Counted from the stretch's first letter, positions 47,741 through 57,663 are shown. The stretch is 61,412 nucleotides of DNA from an uncultured Methanomicrobiales archaeon (GCA_903926075.1 CAIYHQ010000052.1:1-61412); one strand, 5' to 3'. Translations and numbers: made by a program. The notes: a model not told the origin generated them from the letters alone.

Positions 47741-48139
47741 ATGGACTTACCTGAGGTAGCAGTAATATCAGGGTCAGAAAAGGACAGGGAAATTGTAGAA
47801 AAGGTGCGGAAAGTTCTGCAGTATCATAATGTACGGGCTGATTATCAGGTTATTTCGGCGCATCGGGACCCTGACCGACTGGACCTGTATGTTAAAAACG
47901 CACCTGTTTCTGTATTTATTGCAATTGCCGGACTTTCTGCCGCCCTTCCAGGGGTAATTGCCTCAAAAACAGAAAAGCCGGTCATTGGAGTGCCGGTATC
48001 TGGAATTCTCCTTGGATTCGATGCACTGCTGTCAATTGTCCAGATGCCAAAAGGCGTCCCGGTGGCATGCGTTGGAGTTGATAATGGTGAGAATGCCGCA
48101 CTCCTTGCAGTAAGAATTCTCAATCTAATAAAAAATTGA
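47741..48139 (+). CDS. purE: N5-CAIR mutase PurE (or AIR carboxylase)
   Basis: A 132-residue PurE-fold protein. Signs: [15 protein letters not shown], the conserved SAHRDP loop, and [18 protein letters not shown]. It catalyses a carboxylation/mutase step of purine synthesis. Short length and lack of PurK nearby leave the direction of CO2 use open. The ATG at 47741 is preferred over the open frame from 47675. The stop is 2 bases from the convergent thiC stop. Confidence 0.9.
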   Translation: MDLPEVAVISGSEKDREIVEKVRKVLQYHNVRADYQVISAHRDPDRLDLYVKNAPVSVFIAIAGLSAALPGVIASKTEKPVIGVPVSGILLGFDALLSIVQMPKGVPVACVGVDNGENAALLAVRILNLIKN

Positions 48140-48141
48140 AT

Positions 48142-49425
48142 TTAATTGGAAGATTCCTGCTCCTCCTTCCTGAAGAGATCGCGGACCAATCTTACCGCGC
48201 ATAGGTCTCCGCACATTGAGCAGGTATCTGATTCTCCGTCCCTATCATGAATGCGCCTGGCATTTTCTCCAAAGAGAGCAGTTGAAAACTGTTCATTCCA
48301 GTCCAGGTCTCTCCTCGCCTCTGCCATTTTAACCTCCCTTTCAAACGGAATCCCTCCTTTTTTCCGTATAAGATCGCCAATATGTGCTGCAATTTTTGCT
48401 GCCCGCGTCCCTTCAATTATATCATTCGTGTCAGGTAAAGACAGGTGTTCACTCGGTGAGACCATACAAAGAAAATCTGCCTTGTGCATACATGCAACTG
48501 CACCCCCGATTGCACCGACAATATGGTCATATCCAGGTGCAATGTCAGTTACGAGCGGGCCCAGGAGGTATAGAGGGGCATTTGCCGTAACTTCCTTTAG
48601 AAAGTCAACATTATAGCCAATCTGATCAATTGGTATGTGACCCGGGCCTTCGATCATCCTTTGGACTCCTGCAGAAAGTGATCTTTGTGCAAGTTCGCCT
48701 AATGTGAGATATTCAGTGCTCTTAGCCCTTTTACCTGCATCATACAGACATCCTGGCCGCATACCGTCTCCAAGAGACAGTACAACTTCATATTCCTTAA
48801 GAATTTCAAGCAGATAGTCAAATTCTTTAAAAAGAGGATTTTCTTCTCCATGGGTCGCAATCATCGCAACATGGAACGCTCCACCTCTACTGACAACACC
48901 AAGCAATCTTGGATCGCTTTTCAATGCTGAAAATGCAGATTTATTCACTCCACAGTGGAGTGTCATAAAGTCGACCCCTTGTCTGCATTGTTCTCTAATC
49001 ACCCTGAATAGCAGTTCAGAGTCAATATTCTGGACATTCCCTGCCTTTCTTATGGCCTCGTAGATAGGGACGGTCCCTAGTGGAGCATTTAGATTCAGGA
49101 TTTTATGTCTGATTTCAGTAAGGTCCCCTGCAGTTGAAAGGTCCATCAAAGTGTCTGCACCATTTGCGAGGGCGACCTGAGCTTTTATTATTTCAAGGTC
49201 AGGATCACACCTTTCACTTGATGTTCCAATATTCACATTAACCTTAACAGAACAACCCTGCCCAATCGCACAGGAACTCTTCCGGATCCTTTCATTTTTA
49301 AGAAGTACAACAGTCCCGTTCGCTATTCCCTTTGCAAGCACCCCCGGGGCCTCTCCTTCAACCTTCGAGATTGCAAGCACCTCATCAGGGATACCTTTTT
49401 TACAGGCCTCAATAAGGGATTCCAT
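48142..49425 (-). CDS. thiC: Phosphomethylpyrimidine synthase ThiC
   Basis: A 427-residue radical SAM enzyme of thiamine synthesis. The ending CSMCGDLCA is the C-x2-C-x4-C cluster motif of ThiC. Other signs: DTLMDLSTAGDLTEIR, FMTLHCGVN, GDGMRPGCLYDA, QRMIEGPGHIPIDQI. It converts AIR to HMP-phosphate. The frame is open to 49548, but ATG 49425 (MESLIEACKKG) is the family start. It is divergent from the hydrolase at 49460 with 34 bases between; no TPP riboswitch is apparent. Confidence 0.97.
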   Translation of the reverse strand: MESLIEACKKGIPDEVLAISKVEGEAPGVLAKGIANGTVVLLKNERIRKSSCAIGQGCSVKVNVNIGTSSERCDPDLEIIKAQVALANGADTLMDLSTAGDLTEIRHKILNLNAPLGTVPIYEAIRKAGNVQNIDSELLFRVIREQCRQGVDFMTLHCGVNKSAFSALKSDPRLLGVVSRGGAFHVAMIATHGEENPLFKEFDYLLEILKEYEVVLSLGDGMRPGCLYDAGKRAKSTEYLTLGELAQRSLSAGVQRMIEGPGHIPIDQIGYNVDFLKEVTANAPLYLLGPLVTDIAPGYDHIVGAIGGAVACMHKADFLCMVSPSEHLSLPDTNDIIEGTRAAKIAAHIGDLIRKKGGIPFEREVKMAEARRDLDWNEQFSTALFGENARRIHDRDGESDTCSMCGDLCAVRLVRDLFRKEEQESSN

Positions 49426-49459
49426 AAACCACTTTTGCCAGTATATCTTAATATTCCCT

Positions 49460-50059
49460 ATGTCTGTCAGATGGATACCAGGAGAGATGATGATGGCAAA
49501 CGCTTTTTTCGATGAGGGTATGCTTGTAGACGCAGGAGTATACCCCATGGCAGTTGCAAAATTTCAGGACGAGATAGAAACAATTGTCCTGACTCACTGC
49601 CATTTTGATCATATCGCATATGTTCGTGAAATTGCCCACATGTGTAATGCCGAAGTTGCTATTCATGAGGCAGATTTGCAAGGATTAACAGATGACACAT
49701 ACAGCCTTGCCATGCATTTTGGCAGGCGTTCTCCTGGAATTAAACCGGACAAAATCCTGAAAGACGGTGATTCGCTTGGTAAATATACAGTTTACCATAC
49801 ACCCGGACATACACAAGGGAGTATCTGTCTTTACGATAGGGTTAATAGAACCCTTATATCCGGAGATACTGTCTTTACTGACGGGGGATTTGGAAGGTAT
49901 GATTTCCCGGGAGGAAACAGAGCAATACTAATTAACTCTATAGAGAGGCTTTCAAAACTCGAAATCAACGGCCTTTATCCAGGGCATGGCGAACCGGTCC
50001 ATGAAGGTGGATCTCTTCAGGTACAATCTGCACTTTGCGGCATCAGGTCAGGTTTTTAA
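49460..50059 (+). CDS. Metallo-beta-lactamase-fold hydrolase
   Basis: A 199-residue glyoxalase-II/Zn-hydrolase type protein. Metal ligands: THCHFDHIAY, HTPGHTQGS, SGDTVFTDGG and PGHGEPVHEG. Thioester hydrolase, glyoxalase II or persulfide-related roles are possible. It starts a plus-strand run with an NADPH-dependent FMN reductase and a DUF1805 gene. The divergent thiC start is 34 bases away. Confidence 0.9.
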   Translation: MSVRWIPGEMMMANAFFDEGMLVDAGVYPMAVAKFQDEIETIVLTHCHFDHIAYVREIAHMCNAEVAIHEADLQGLTDDTYSLAMHFGRRSPGIKPDKILKDGDSLGKYTVYHTPGHTQGSICLYDRVNRTLISGDTVFTDGGFGRYDFPGGNRAILINSIERLSKLEINGLYPGHGEPVHEGGSLQVQSALCGIRSGF

Positions 50060-50119
50060 AACACTTTCTTTACATCATAAATGAAAACTCTGAAATAGTG
50101 AAAAAACGAGTGTAACCAT

Positions 50120-50671
50120 ATGAAAGTGCTTGGCATCTCTGGAAGTATGAGAAAAAACGGTAACACTTCAAAACTTGTAGAGAGGATTCTATCCCGTTGT
50201 GTTGGAGACGGAGTTGAGTGTGAGTTCATAACGCTCGCCGGAAAAGTTATCAGGCCCTGTCTTGGGTGCGAATGGTGTAAACAGAATAAGGTATGCATCA
50301 TTGATGATGATGACTGGCCGGGATTAATAGAGAGAGTATTGAGTTGCGAGGTCCTTGTCATTGGTTCACCTACTTATTATTACGACCTTTCAGGCCAGCT
50401 TAAGAATTTTATTGACCGTACTTATTCGCTCTTTCATGACAGAAGGCTTGCAGGAAGACACGGAGTCGCAGTTGCAGTCCATGCAAACAAAGGTGCAGGA
50501 CGTACAATTGAGACTATCGAAGGATTTCTGAACGCACATGAGTTTTCATCCCTTGGATTTGTCCAGGGTCAGGGTTATGGCCCTGATGATGTCCTTAACG
50601 ATTTTCAGGCACTGGAAAAAGCGGATGCTATTGGTGACAAAATCGTCAGACTTATTAAAAAAAGCCATTAA
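50120..50671 (+). CDS. NADPH-dependent FMN reductase / iron-sulfur flavoprotein-type protein
   Basis: A 183-residue flavodoxin-fold protein. The start KVLGISGSMRKNGNTSKLVERIL holds the FMN phosphate loop, and CLGCEWCKQNKVCIIDDDDW gives a Cys cluster like that of methanogen iron-sulfur flavoproteins (C-x2-C-x2-C-x5-C). GSPTYYYDLSGQLKNFIDRTYS binds the flavin ring. It may carry a [4Fe-4S] cluster and move electrons from ferredoxin to an unknown acceptor. Confidence 0.9.
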   Translation: MKVLGISGSMRKNGNTSKLVERILSRCVGDGVECEFITLAGKVIRPCLGCEWCKQNKVCIIDDDDWPGLIERVLSCEVLVIGSPTYYYDLSGQLKNFIDRTYSLFHDRRLAGRHGVAVAVHANKGAGRTIETIEGFLNAHEFSSLGFVQGQGYGPDDVLNDFQALEKADAIGDKIVRLIKKSH

Positions 50672-50682
50672 TAACATATAAT

Positions 50683-50988
50683 ATGCCTGAGGAAGTTATC
50701 AAGCTTAAAAATTCGTGGGCTTGTGGGTATGTTTTCACACTTGGTCCAGCCAACCTCGTATGGGTAAGGGCAAATAAAGGTATGATTGGTTGTGGTGCAT
50801 TTGATGTATGCGCTCTGGAAAAGTTTGAATATGCTGCAGCACGGGTTAAGCCTCCGGTGGGAGAAGAATCGGTTAAATCAGTAGATGACCTTCTTTGCGG
50901 AGAAGTAAAAGAGACAAATAAATATGCGGAATTGTCAGGAGTAAAAGTTGGTATGAAGGGTAAAGAAGCTCTCGACCTTCTTTCATGA
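50683..50988 (+). CDS. DUF1805 protein
   Basis: A 101-residue DUF1805 (YunC-like) protein. Signs: AGCGY-type WACGYVFTLGPANLVWVRANKGMIGCGAFDVCALEKF. The family has no proven function. It follows the FMN reductase gene by 11 bases and converges on cofH (7 bases between stops). Confidence 0.87.
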   Translation: MPEEVIKLKNSWACGYVFTLGPANLVWVRANKGMIGCGAFDVCALEKFEYAAARVKPPVGEESVKSVDDLLCGEVKETNKYAELSGVKVGMKGKEALDLLS

Positions 50989-50995
50989 ATATTTA

Positions 50996-52078
50996 TTAGA
51001 TGAGATTATATAACGTATCCCGCTCTTTTAATTGCCTCCCAATATCCTCTGCGATTCTTTTCATGAGTGTAGGGGCGAGATAATCTGCACCTTCTGCACC
51101 GGCATTAACAGAAACATCATCACTCCACATTGTTCCGGCAAAGTCGTTAGCTCCAGCAAGAAGAGCCATCTGCGCCAGTTTTACCCCCAGTTTTCCCCAG
51201 GATACCTGAATATTTTTGAAGTTATCAAGATAGAGGCGGGAAACTGCATGGAGGAGGAGGTCTTCCCTGCCTGTCGCTCCCGGATTCGCAATTCCACTAC
51301 GGAAGAGGGGAGTGTTTTCATGGATATAAGTAAGGGGGACAAGTTCAGTAAAACCGTTAGTAGCCTCCTGGATATCACGGAGGACCGACAAATGTTCAAC
51401 TCGCTCTTTTGGCCCTTCAATCGAACCATACATAATCGTTGCAGTGGTTGGTATCTCCAGGCTATGTGCCTCTTTTATTATTTTCACCCATTTCTCTGTA
51501 CTTATCTTATTCGGACAGATTATTTTCCTGACTGAGTCCACAAGTATTTCGGCTGCAGTGCCCTGGAGTGAACCCAGACCCGCTTTTTTCATACGAAAAA
51601 GGACCTCTTTTGTTGAAATTTCGTCCTTATCTGATGCATGGGCTACTTCATCAGGACTGAATGCATGTATATGAACACCTGGAAAGACACTGTGAACTGT
51701 AGCAAGCATCTCTACATAATGGCTGATAGTAAAATCAGGATGAACACCGGACAAGAGACAGATTTCACTCACCTCCCTTTCCTTTGCTAATTTAGTCTTT
51801 TTTATGAGGGTAATTTGATCGTCACAGAATGATCCATCATCTCCGGCACTCCTGCCAAAACCACAAAAACCACAAAGATTTTTGCAAATATTCGTGATGT
51901 GAATGTTTTGATTCTTTACAAAGGTGACAATGTCACCAGCTTTTTCAAACCTTGACTTATCTGCTGCATCCAATACCGGATAGATGTCATTTCCCTTTTG
52001 TGAGAGAAGGATTACCGCCTCCTCATTACTAAGGCGGTGTCCGTTATTGGTATCTGAGAGGAGCTCTTTGACATTCAT
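50996..52078 (-). CDS. cofH: FO synthase subunit CofH
   Basis: A 360-residue radical SAM enzyme. The cluster motif is C-x3-C-x2-C in NICKNLCGFCGF. Other signs: EICLLSGVHPDF, GLGSLQGTAAEILVDSVR and IPTTATIMYGSIE. CofH joins tyrosine to 5-amino-6-ribitylaminouracil, a riboflavin-pathway intermediate; CofG completes FO. cofG is not in the window. A signal peptidase gene lies directly upstream with 1 base between, an unusual pairing. Confidence 0.95.
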   Translation of the reverse strand: MNVKELLSDTNNGHRLSNEEAVILLSQKGNDIYPVLDAADKSRFEKAGDIVTFVKNQNIHITNICKNLCGFCGFGRSAGDDGSFCDDQITLIKKTKLAKEREVSEICLLSGVHPDFTISHYVEMLATVHSVFPGVHIHAFSPDEVAHASDKDEISTKEVLFRMKKAGLGSLQGTAAEILVDSVRKIICPNKISTEKWVKIIKEAHSLEIPTTATIMYGSIEGPKERVEHLSVLRDIQEATNGFTELVPLTYIHENTPLFRSGIANPGATGREDLLLHAVSRLYLDNFKNIQVSWGKLGVKLAQMALLAGANDFAGTMWSDDVSVNAGAEGADYLAPTLMKRIAEDIGRQLKERDTLYNLI

Positions 52079-52079
52079 T

Positions 52080-52898
52080 TTAAGGTTTATTCTTAGTGTT
52101 TTTGGGATTTTTTGTTTCGTTTGCTGCCTTAGATTCCTTCCTTCGCATGTACAGCCAGTGAATTACCATTATTATTATTGCGATTATTAAAAGTTCCCTG
52201 ATATGGAGCGGCAGAAGGCCTACGATAGGAATGGTAAAGAGTGCCTTTCCGACTATCCAGTCATCCCTCACTGGCTGGATAATACCAACGGTTTTATAAT
52301 CCCAGCCTTCATCAATAACCGAGTTGTGGTCACCTTTTGTAATGTATCCACCCTGAGTGTTGTTCAGGAACAGTGGGAGCTTACCTGGATTTGCCGCCCA
52401 ATCTTCCGGTCTTACAGGGAGTAATTCTTTTGGAATTGTCCCATTTTCAACTTTTTCCAAAAACTCACCGGGTCCGACCCACATCCTTGCCCTGTGAATT
52501 ATAGGATGAACTCCTGGAATCCCGCGAAGATTCTTGATTATCTGGGTAAACATGTCATCACCATACCCATTTGGTTTATAAATTATGACATCCCCGTAAT
52601 CATTGAATTTTTTATAACCAGACAGTTTTCCCTCCTCGTAAGTCTGAAGAGGACCGAACCGGTCTTTTTGTACAATAAAGACCAGGTCTCCGACATTCAT
52701 ATTGGGAACCATGCTCTCTGACTCTATTGTTACTACTGTAGGCCAGGTCCCGGATATTAAAAATAAAAGGAGTGCAATTCCTCCTACCACGCAGATAACC
52801 CATCCAATGTCACGCGACAATGAGGCTGCCCAATGTTCACTATTCTTCCAACGCTCAAAAGACGTCTGCAAACGGTTTTTCTTTTTATCTCCTGTCAT
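52080..52898 (-). CDS. Signal peptidase I, archaeal (S26B)
   Basis: A 272-residue membrane peptidase. N-terminal membrane helix (about 33-53), Ser62 in IESESMVPNMNVGDLVF, His in IIHRAR, Asp in TKGDHN, and a C-terminal helix near 240-258. It has the Ser-His-Asp set of the archaeal/ER type. It cleaves signal peptides of secreted proteins, of which this window encodes several. The next gene, cofH, begins 1 base after the stop. A second, soluble S26-like domain is in the fusion at 9346. Confidence 0.92.
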   Translation of the reverse strand: MTGDKKKNRLQTSFERWKNSEHWAASLSRDIGWVICVVGGIALLLFLISGTWPTVVTIESESMVPNMNVGDLVFIVQKDRFGPLQTYEEGKLSGYKKFNDYGDVIIYKPNGYGDDMFTQIIKNLRGIPGVHPIIHRARMWVGPGEFLEKVENGTIPKELLPVRPEDWAANPGKLPLFLNNTQGGYITKGDHNSVIDEGWDYKTVGIIQPVRDDWIVGKALFTIPIVGLLPLHIRELLIIAIIIMVIHWLYMRRKESKAANETKNPKNTKNKP

Positions 52899-53083
52899 GA
52901 TCTGTTTTACTTAGTTCGGCGCTATGTGTATAATCTCTTGGATTCTTCAAATATTACGAACAAATGAGCTAAAGATCAAAAAAATAATGAATATGAGGGT
53001 TATATAAGTAGTAATAAAAAATTTTACCTTTGCACAAACTGTCGTTTACATATAAATAAAAGGAAATACTAATTCTGGATTAT

Positions 53084-54037
53084 ATGAACAGACTAACTAT
53101 CCTTCTTATTCTACTCATTCTAGGCAGTCCTTTGATTTCTGTAGCATATGCAGAGAATTATACACCAATCAACGTGGTTGGTGAAGTATATCTCCCTTTT
53201 TCTTTTCCAGCCGATGACGGGACCAACATCACAGGTTTCTCTGTAGAGCTTCTCGAACAGATTTCAAATCTTTCAGGAGTGAAGATTAATAATTTAAAAC
53301 TTATGCCATGGGAGCAGGCGTATAATTTAACTCTGAATAATAAAGATACAATAGTTCTTGCGATTTATAAAACACCCGAGAGGGAAGGTTCATTCCTGTT
53401 TATAGGACCCATAGCAAAGGATTATTCAACAATATTTCTACTCGAAGACTCAAACATTTCAATCAATTCGGCTGACGACCTGAAAAAAATGAAGATCGGG
53501 GCGGTTTCAAAAGATGCAGGAATTGACATCCTCAAATCAATCGGTGTCCCGGATTCACAGATCATAACAGGTTCTAACCTGCCAGCAATATCGTCAGATC
53601 TAAAAAATCATACTACTGACGGGTTCATTTATGGGGAAGATGCGGTTATTGACTTTGCATATAAAACAAAAAGTACCTTTAAAATTGGCATAAGGCTGAA
53701 AGAAGAGCCAGTTTATTTTGGAATTAATAAAAATTCCTCTATTGCTACCGCGTCAGCCTTGGAAGTGGCATTACAACAGGCAATGCTCTCAAAAAACGGA
53801 ACTACTAGTGATTATGAGAATCTGGCAGATATGTACAGGGTTCATATGGTCGAAATAAATGAAACAACATCGTCTTCCATAACACAGACCCAAGTAGCCC
53901 TGGAGTCTGCTTCTGTTGCTCCCCCAACATCATCATCAGCAGCGACAACAACAAAGAAAAGTCCAGGAATACTGCCACTCACGTGTATTATTGGTTTAAG
54001 TTTAATTGCTATCTTTTTTGCGAGGAATAAACCCTGA
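53084..54037 (+). CDS. Membrane-anchored extracellular solute-binding protein (family 3)
   Basis: A 317-residue protein with signal peptide (about 1-23), an SBP_bac_3 domain (about 30-255) and a C-terminal Ser/Thr-rich linker with a membrane helix (PGILPLTCIIGLSLIAIFFA). Signs: EVYLPFSFPADDGTNITGFSVELLEQIS and DLKKMKIGAVSKDAGIDILK. No permease or ATPase is adjacent. It may be a sensor or a binding protein for amino acids. A TATA-like run (aatttttac region, about 53020) lies in the 185-base gap before it. Confidence 0.87.
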   Translation: MNRLTILLILLILGSPLISVAYAENYTPINVVGEVYLPFSFPADDGTNITGFSVELLEQISNLSGVKINNLKLMPWEQAYNLTLNNKDTIVLAIYKTPEREGSFLFIGPIAKDYSTIFLLEDSNISINSADDLKKMKIGAVSKDAGIDILKSIGVPDSQIITGSNLPAISSDLKNHTTDGFIYGEDAVIDFAYKTKSTFKIGIRLKEEPVYFGINKNSSIATASALEVALQQAMLSKNGTTSDYENLADMYRVHMVEINETTSSSITQTQVALESASVAPPTSSSAATTTKKSPGILPLTCIIGLSLIAIFFARNKP

Positions 54038-54101
54038 TTTCAACTTTTTTTATTGACATTTTTACTTTCACTTTTATCCAGAATTTTAACGTTTTGGGTC
54101 T

Positions 54102-55535
54102 ATGAAAGAATTTTTTTCCTCTCGTGTGGAATCCTACATCATGCTTGATGCGGAGGTGATTGTTGAAAAATTTCTTGAGACGAAACTCCAGGTCCATCCG
54201 GAAGTTGTCCGTTTTATCAGGGAACAGAACGATCCTTCCCTTATTGAAAAGATAATATCCTCAATACCTGTCGATACAATTGTAGTATCTGTCCATCACA
54301 TTCCTGCTATTTCAGGGGAATGTGATGGCGCACGTTTTAATGCAGACCCCCATATTGAGATAATTTCAGGACTTGGAGGGACTCAGGGAAGCACGAACAT
54401 TGATAATTACCTTCATCTCTTTCGGGATCGGTATCAGAAACTGGGTGGAATTATTAAAAGCCGGTTTAATGCAATGCCAATAGAAGGACTTACATCCAGT
54501 AAAAGGTATCTTAACGTTGAATGTAGTTTAGTCGGCATGACAGGTGAGGTACGCACAACAACAAATGGTCACCGGCTTATTGATCTTGAAGATACTACCG
54601 GGAAAATATCCGTCCTTTTTAATAAAAACAATGATGGATTTAAAGAAGCAGTGGTGTTAATTCCTGACGAGGTAATTGGAGTAAGGGGAACTCTTTCTGG
54701 TGATGGAAGAATCTTCTTTGCGGATACTCTATACCGCCCTGATATTCCCCATAATAATGCTCCTTTTAAAAGCAAATTCCCAGGCAAAGCTGCTCTTATA
54801 TCTGACATCCATGTTGGCAGCAACACTTTCCTTGAAGAGGCCTGGAACAATTTCCTTGAATGGCTTAGTAAGTCCGAAATATCGTATTTGCTCGTAGCGG
54901 GAGACCTTGTAGATGGAATCGGTATCTATCCGGGTCAGGAACATGAGTTATGTATCCCAAACATTTATGCACAATATGCAAGACTAGGAGAGATGTTTTG
55001 TTCTGTCCCAAAACGAATAAAAGTCATCCTTTCACCAGGAAACCACGATGTCGTGCGTGGTGCAGAGCCTCAGCCTGCAATTCCTGAAGAATTTCGCAAA
55101 AAATTCCCTGATAATTGCACATTTGTTGAAAACCCTGCAATTATCAGCCTTCAGGGTGTACGTGTTCTTATGTATCACGGGCGCTCTATTGATGACCTTA
55201 TAGGTCTCATACCTGGAGCGTCTTACCAAAAAGGGGGGAATATGATGGAAGCAATGCTGAAGCGACGACACCTCGCACCAATATACGGAAGAAAGACACC
55301 CATTGCTGCAAATTACGATGATTCTCTCATAATTAATCCGATACCTGATGTAATTCATACAGGTCATATTCATATCTCCGCGACAACTGAGTACAGGGGA
55401 GTTATAGGAATTAATGCCGGTACCTGGCAGGCACAGACCGCATTTCAGAAACAGATGAATATTCAGCCGACTCCAGGGAAGGCAGTGGTACTAGACCTCC
55501 AGACGCTCTCATATGACATGCTTGACTTCAACTGA
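54102..55535 (+). CDS. polB: DNA polymerase II (family D) small subunit DP1
   Basis: A 477-residue subunit: N-terminal helical part, OB fold, and calcineurin-like exonuclease domain. Metal-site motifs: SDIHVGS, AGDLVDGIG, SPGNHDVVR, MYHGRS and HTGHIHI. It gives the 3'-5' proofreading exonuclease of the D-family polymerase, working with DP2 encoded at 13604. ATG 54141 (MLDAEVIVEKFLE) is the alternative, more family-like start; the first 13 residues from 54102 are uncertain. Confidence 0.95.
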   Translation: MKEFFSSRVESYIMLDAEVIVEKFLETKLQVHPEVVRFIREQNDPSLIEKIISSIPVDTIVVSVHHIPAISGECDGARFNADPHIEIISGLGGTQGSTNIDNYLHLFRDRYQKLGGIIKSRFNAMPIEGLTSSKRYLNVECSLVGMTGEVRTTTNGHRLIDLEDTTGKISVLFNKNNDGFKEAVVLIPDEVIGVRGTLSGDGRIFFADTLYRPDIPHNNAPFKSKFPGKAALISDIHVGSNTFLEEAWNNFLEWLSKSEISYLLVAGDLVDGIGIYPGQEHELCIPNIYAQYARLGEMFCSVPKRIKVILSPGNHDVVRGAEPQPAIPEEFRKKFPDNCTFVENPAIISLQGVRVLMYHGRSIDDLIGLIPGASYQKGGNMMEAMLKRRHLAPIYGRKTPIAANYDDSLIINPIPDVIHTGHIHISATTEYRGVIGINAGTWQAQTAFQKQMNIQPTPGKAVVLDLQTLSYDMLDFN

Positions 55536-55617
55536 AGGGTGATAATATACCTGATTCTCACTAATATTATTCCGCAAGTGTGCTCTTTTGCACATTGATT
55601 CGGAGGTAGATCTTTTG

Positions 55618-57663
55618 ATGGTAGATCCACTATTACTGGTTCTTGTATTTGTCATCATTGCTTTCCTTGTTGCAACTTTCCTAGCACGCAGCGTGCTCAG
55701 ACAGGGAACTGGAAATGCAGAGATGCAGAAGATCGCAAATGCGATCCGTGAAGGTGCTGAGGCTTTTTTAAAAAGGCAGTATAAAACAATTGCAATCATT
55801 GCGATTATTGTCGCGATTGCCCTGTTTATTGCATATTTTGCATTGGGACAACAGGGAATAGCTATAAAAACCGCACTCGCCTTCCTGTTCGGGGCTTTTT
55901 GTTCCGCTATATCAGGAATTATAGGCATGTTCATTGCAGTGCGAGCAAACCTGAGAACTGCTGCGGCAGCTGAAAACAGTGCAGCAAAGGCATTACAGAT
56001 AGCACTTCGTGGTGGTGCAGTCTCAGGTCTTACAATTGTATCACTCTGTCTTCTTGGTGTAGGTCTCACCTACTTTCTGCTAGGAGGGAATCCACAACAG
56101 ACACCTTTCCAGATGGTAGGTTTTGCATTCGGGGCTAGTTTTGTAGCACTCTTTGCCCAGCTCGGCGGAGGTATCTACACAAAGGCAGCCGATGTAGGCG
56201 CAGACCTTGTAGGAAAGGTCGAGGCATCAATCCCTGAAGATGATCCCAGAAATCCTGCAGTGATTGCAGACCTTGTCGGTGACAATGTAGGAGACTGTGC
56301 AGGTCGTGGTGCTGATCTGTTTGAGTCTACAGCTGCAGAGAACATCGGTGCAATGATCCTTGGTGTCTCACTCTTTCCGGCATTTGGTGTTGGAGGGGTG
56401 TTATTTGCACTTGTTGCATGCTCATTCGGACTTATTGCATCAATTATTGGAATATTCTCAGTCCGTCCAAAAGAGGAGGAAGACCCGGTTAAACCATTAA
56501 TCCGTGGTTATTTTGTAACATCGATTATCGCAGCCGTTTTCCTCTATATTGCAACGATGTGGCTCCTTGGAAATATCTGGTTCTTCTATGCAGGAGTTAT
56601 AGGAATTGTGCTATCAATAATCATTCTGTACATTACACTTTATTATACCGAGCACAAATACAGGCCTGTACTTGACATTGCAAAAGCAAGTGAGACCGGA
56701 GAAGCGACAAATATCCTTACAGGATTTTCTGTCGGACTTGAATGTGTCGCCCTCCCGGTAATTGCTATCTCTGCTGCACTTATTCTTGCATTCAAATGTG
56801 GTGAACTATCAGGTATTACGAATGGCGGTCTCTATGGGACTGCAGTTGCAACCGTGGGTATGCTCTCAACTGCAGCGTATGTACTTGCCATGGACACATT
56901 TGGGCCAATTGCCGACAATGCCGGCGGTATTGTCGAGATGTCAAATGCTCCAAAAGCAACCCGTGACAAGATTGACAGGCTTGATGCAGTAGGGAATACA
57001 ACTAAGGCACTCACAAAAGGGTATGCAATCGGTAGTGCGGCACTTGCAGCATTCCTGCTCTTCTCTGCTTATATGACTGATGTTGCAGCCCTGACCGGAA
57101 AAGCTTTCAACATAGTAAATATTGCGAAGGTTGAGGTTTTTGTTGGTGCATTACTTGGTGCAATGCTTGTATTTCTCTTCTCTGCATTTGCTATCCGTGC
57201 AGTCTCCAAAACGGCAGGTTATATTATCGAAGAGGTCAGGAGGCAGTTCAAGGATGGTAAGATATTAGCCGGCGAAAGGGCACCGGATTACGCGTCCTGT
57301 GTTGATATAACAACAACAGGGGCACTGAAGAACATGGTCCTGCCTGGCGTCCTTGCGATAGCTGTCCCTATCTTTGTCGGTGCTGTTCTTAAATATGAAG
57401 CAATGGCTGCTTTCCTGATGGTTGGAACAATTACTGGTATCCTTATGGCAAACCTCATGAACAATGGTGGTGGTGCGTGGGATAATGCAAAGAAGTACAT
57501 CGAATCAGGAGCGTTTGGTGGAAAAGGTTCAAAAGCACATAAAGCAGCAGTCGTTGGTGACACAGTCGGTGACCCGTTCAAAGACACTGCAGGGCCTTCT
57601 ATCCATGTGCTTATCAAGCTTCTCGCAACGATAACACTGGTGCTTGCTCCTCTATTTATCTGA
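55618..57663 (+). CDS. hppA: Membrane proton-translocating pyrophosphatase, K+-independent type
   Basis: A 681-residue enzyme with about 16 membrane helices. PPi-binding signs: DVGADLVGKVEASIPEDDPRNPAVIADLVGDNVGDCAGRGADLFES and NTGGAWDNAKK-like GGGAWDNAKKYIESG. The specificity word GNTTKALTKGYAIGS has Lys and Thr where K+-dependent enzymes have Ala and Gly (AAIGKG), so the enzyme is predicted K+-insensitive and proton-pumping. ATG 55618 has ggaggt (55602-55607) ahead; the earlier ATG 55588 is not needed. It conserves energy from pyrophosphate. Confidence 0.95.
   Translation: MVDPLLLVLVFVIIAFLVATFLARSVLRQGTGNAEMQKIANAIREGAEAFLKRQYKTIAIIAIIVAIALFIAYFALGQQGIAIKTALAFLFGAFCSAISGIIGMFIAVRANLRTAAAAENSAAKALQIALRGGAVSGLTIVSLCLLGVGLTYFLLGGNPQQTPFQMVGFAFGASFVALFAQLGGGIYTKAADVGADLVGKVEASIPEDDPRNPAVIADLVGDNVGDCAGRGADLFESTAAENIGAMILGVSLFPAFGVGGVLFALVACSFGLIASIIGIFSVRPKEEEDPVKPLIRGYFVTSIIAAVFLYIATMWLLGNIWFFYAGVIGIVLSIIILYITLYYTEHKYRPVLDIAKASETGEATNILTGFSVGLECVALPVIAISAALILAFKCGELSGITNGGLYGTAVATVGMLSTAAYVLAMDTFGPIADNAGGIVEMSNAPKATRDKIDRLDAVGNTTKALTKGYAIGSAALAAFLLFSAYMTDVAALTGKAFNIVNIAKVEVFVGALLGAMLVFLFSAFAIRAVSKTAGYIIEEVRRQFKDGKILAGERAPDYASCVDITTTGALKNMVLPGVLAIAVPIFVGAVLKYEAMAAFLMVGTITGILMANLMNNGGGAWDNAKKYIESGAFGGKGSKAHKAAVVGDTVGDPFKDTAGPSIHVLIKLLATITLVLAPLFI

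Noticed and set aside
49426-49459. TPP riboswitch upstream of thiC
   Set aside because: Only 34 bases separate the divergent starts of thiC and the hydrolase, too short for a TPP riboswitch, and no match to its conserved core is visible.
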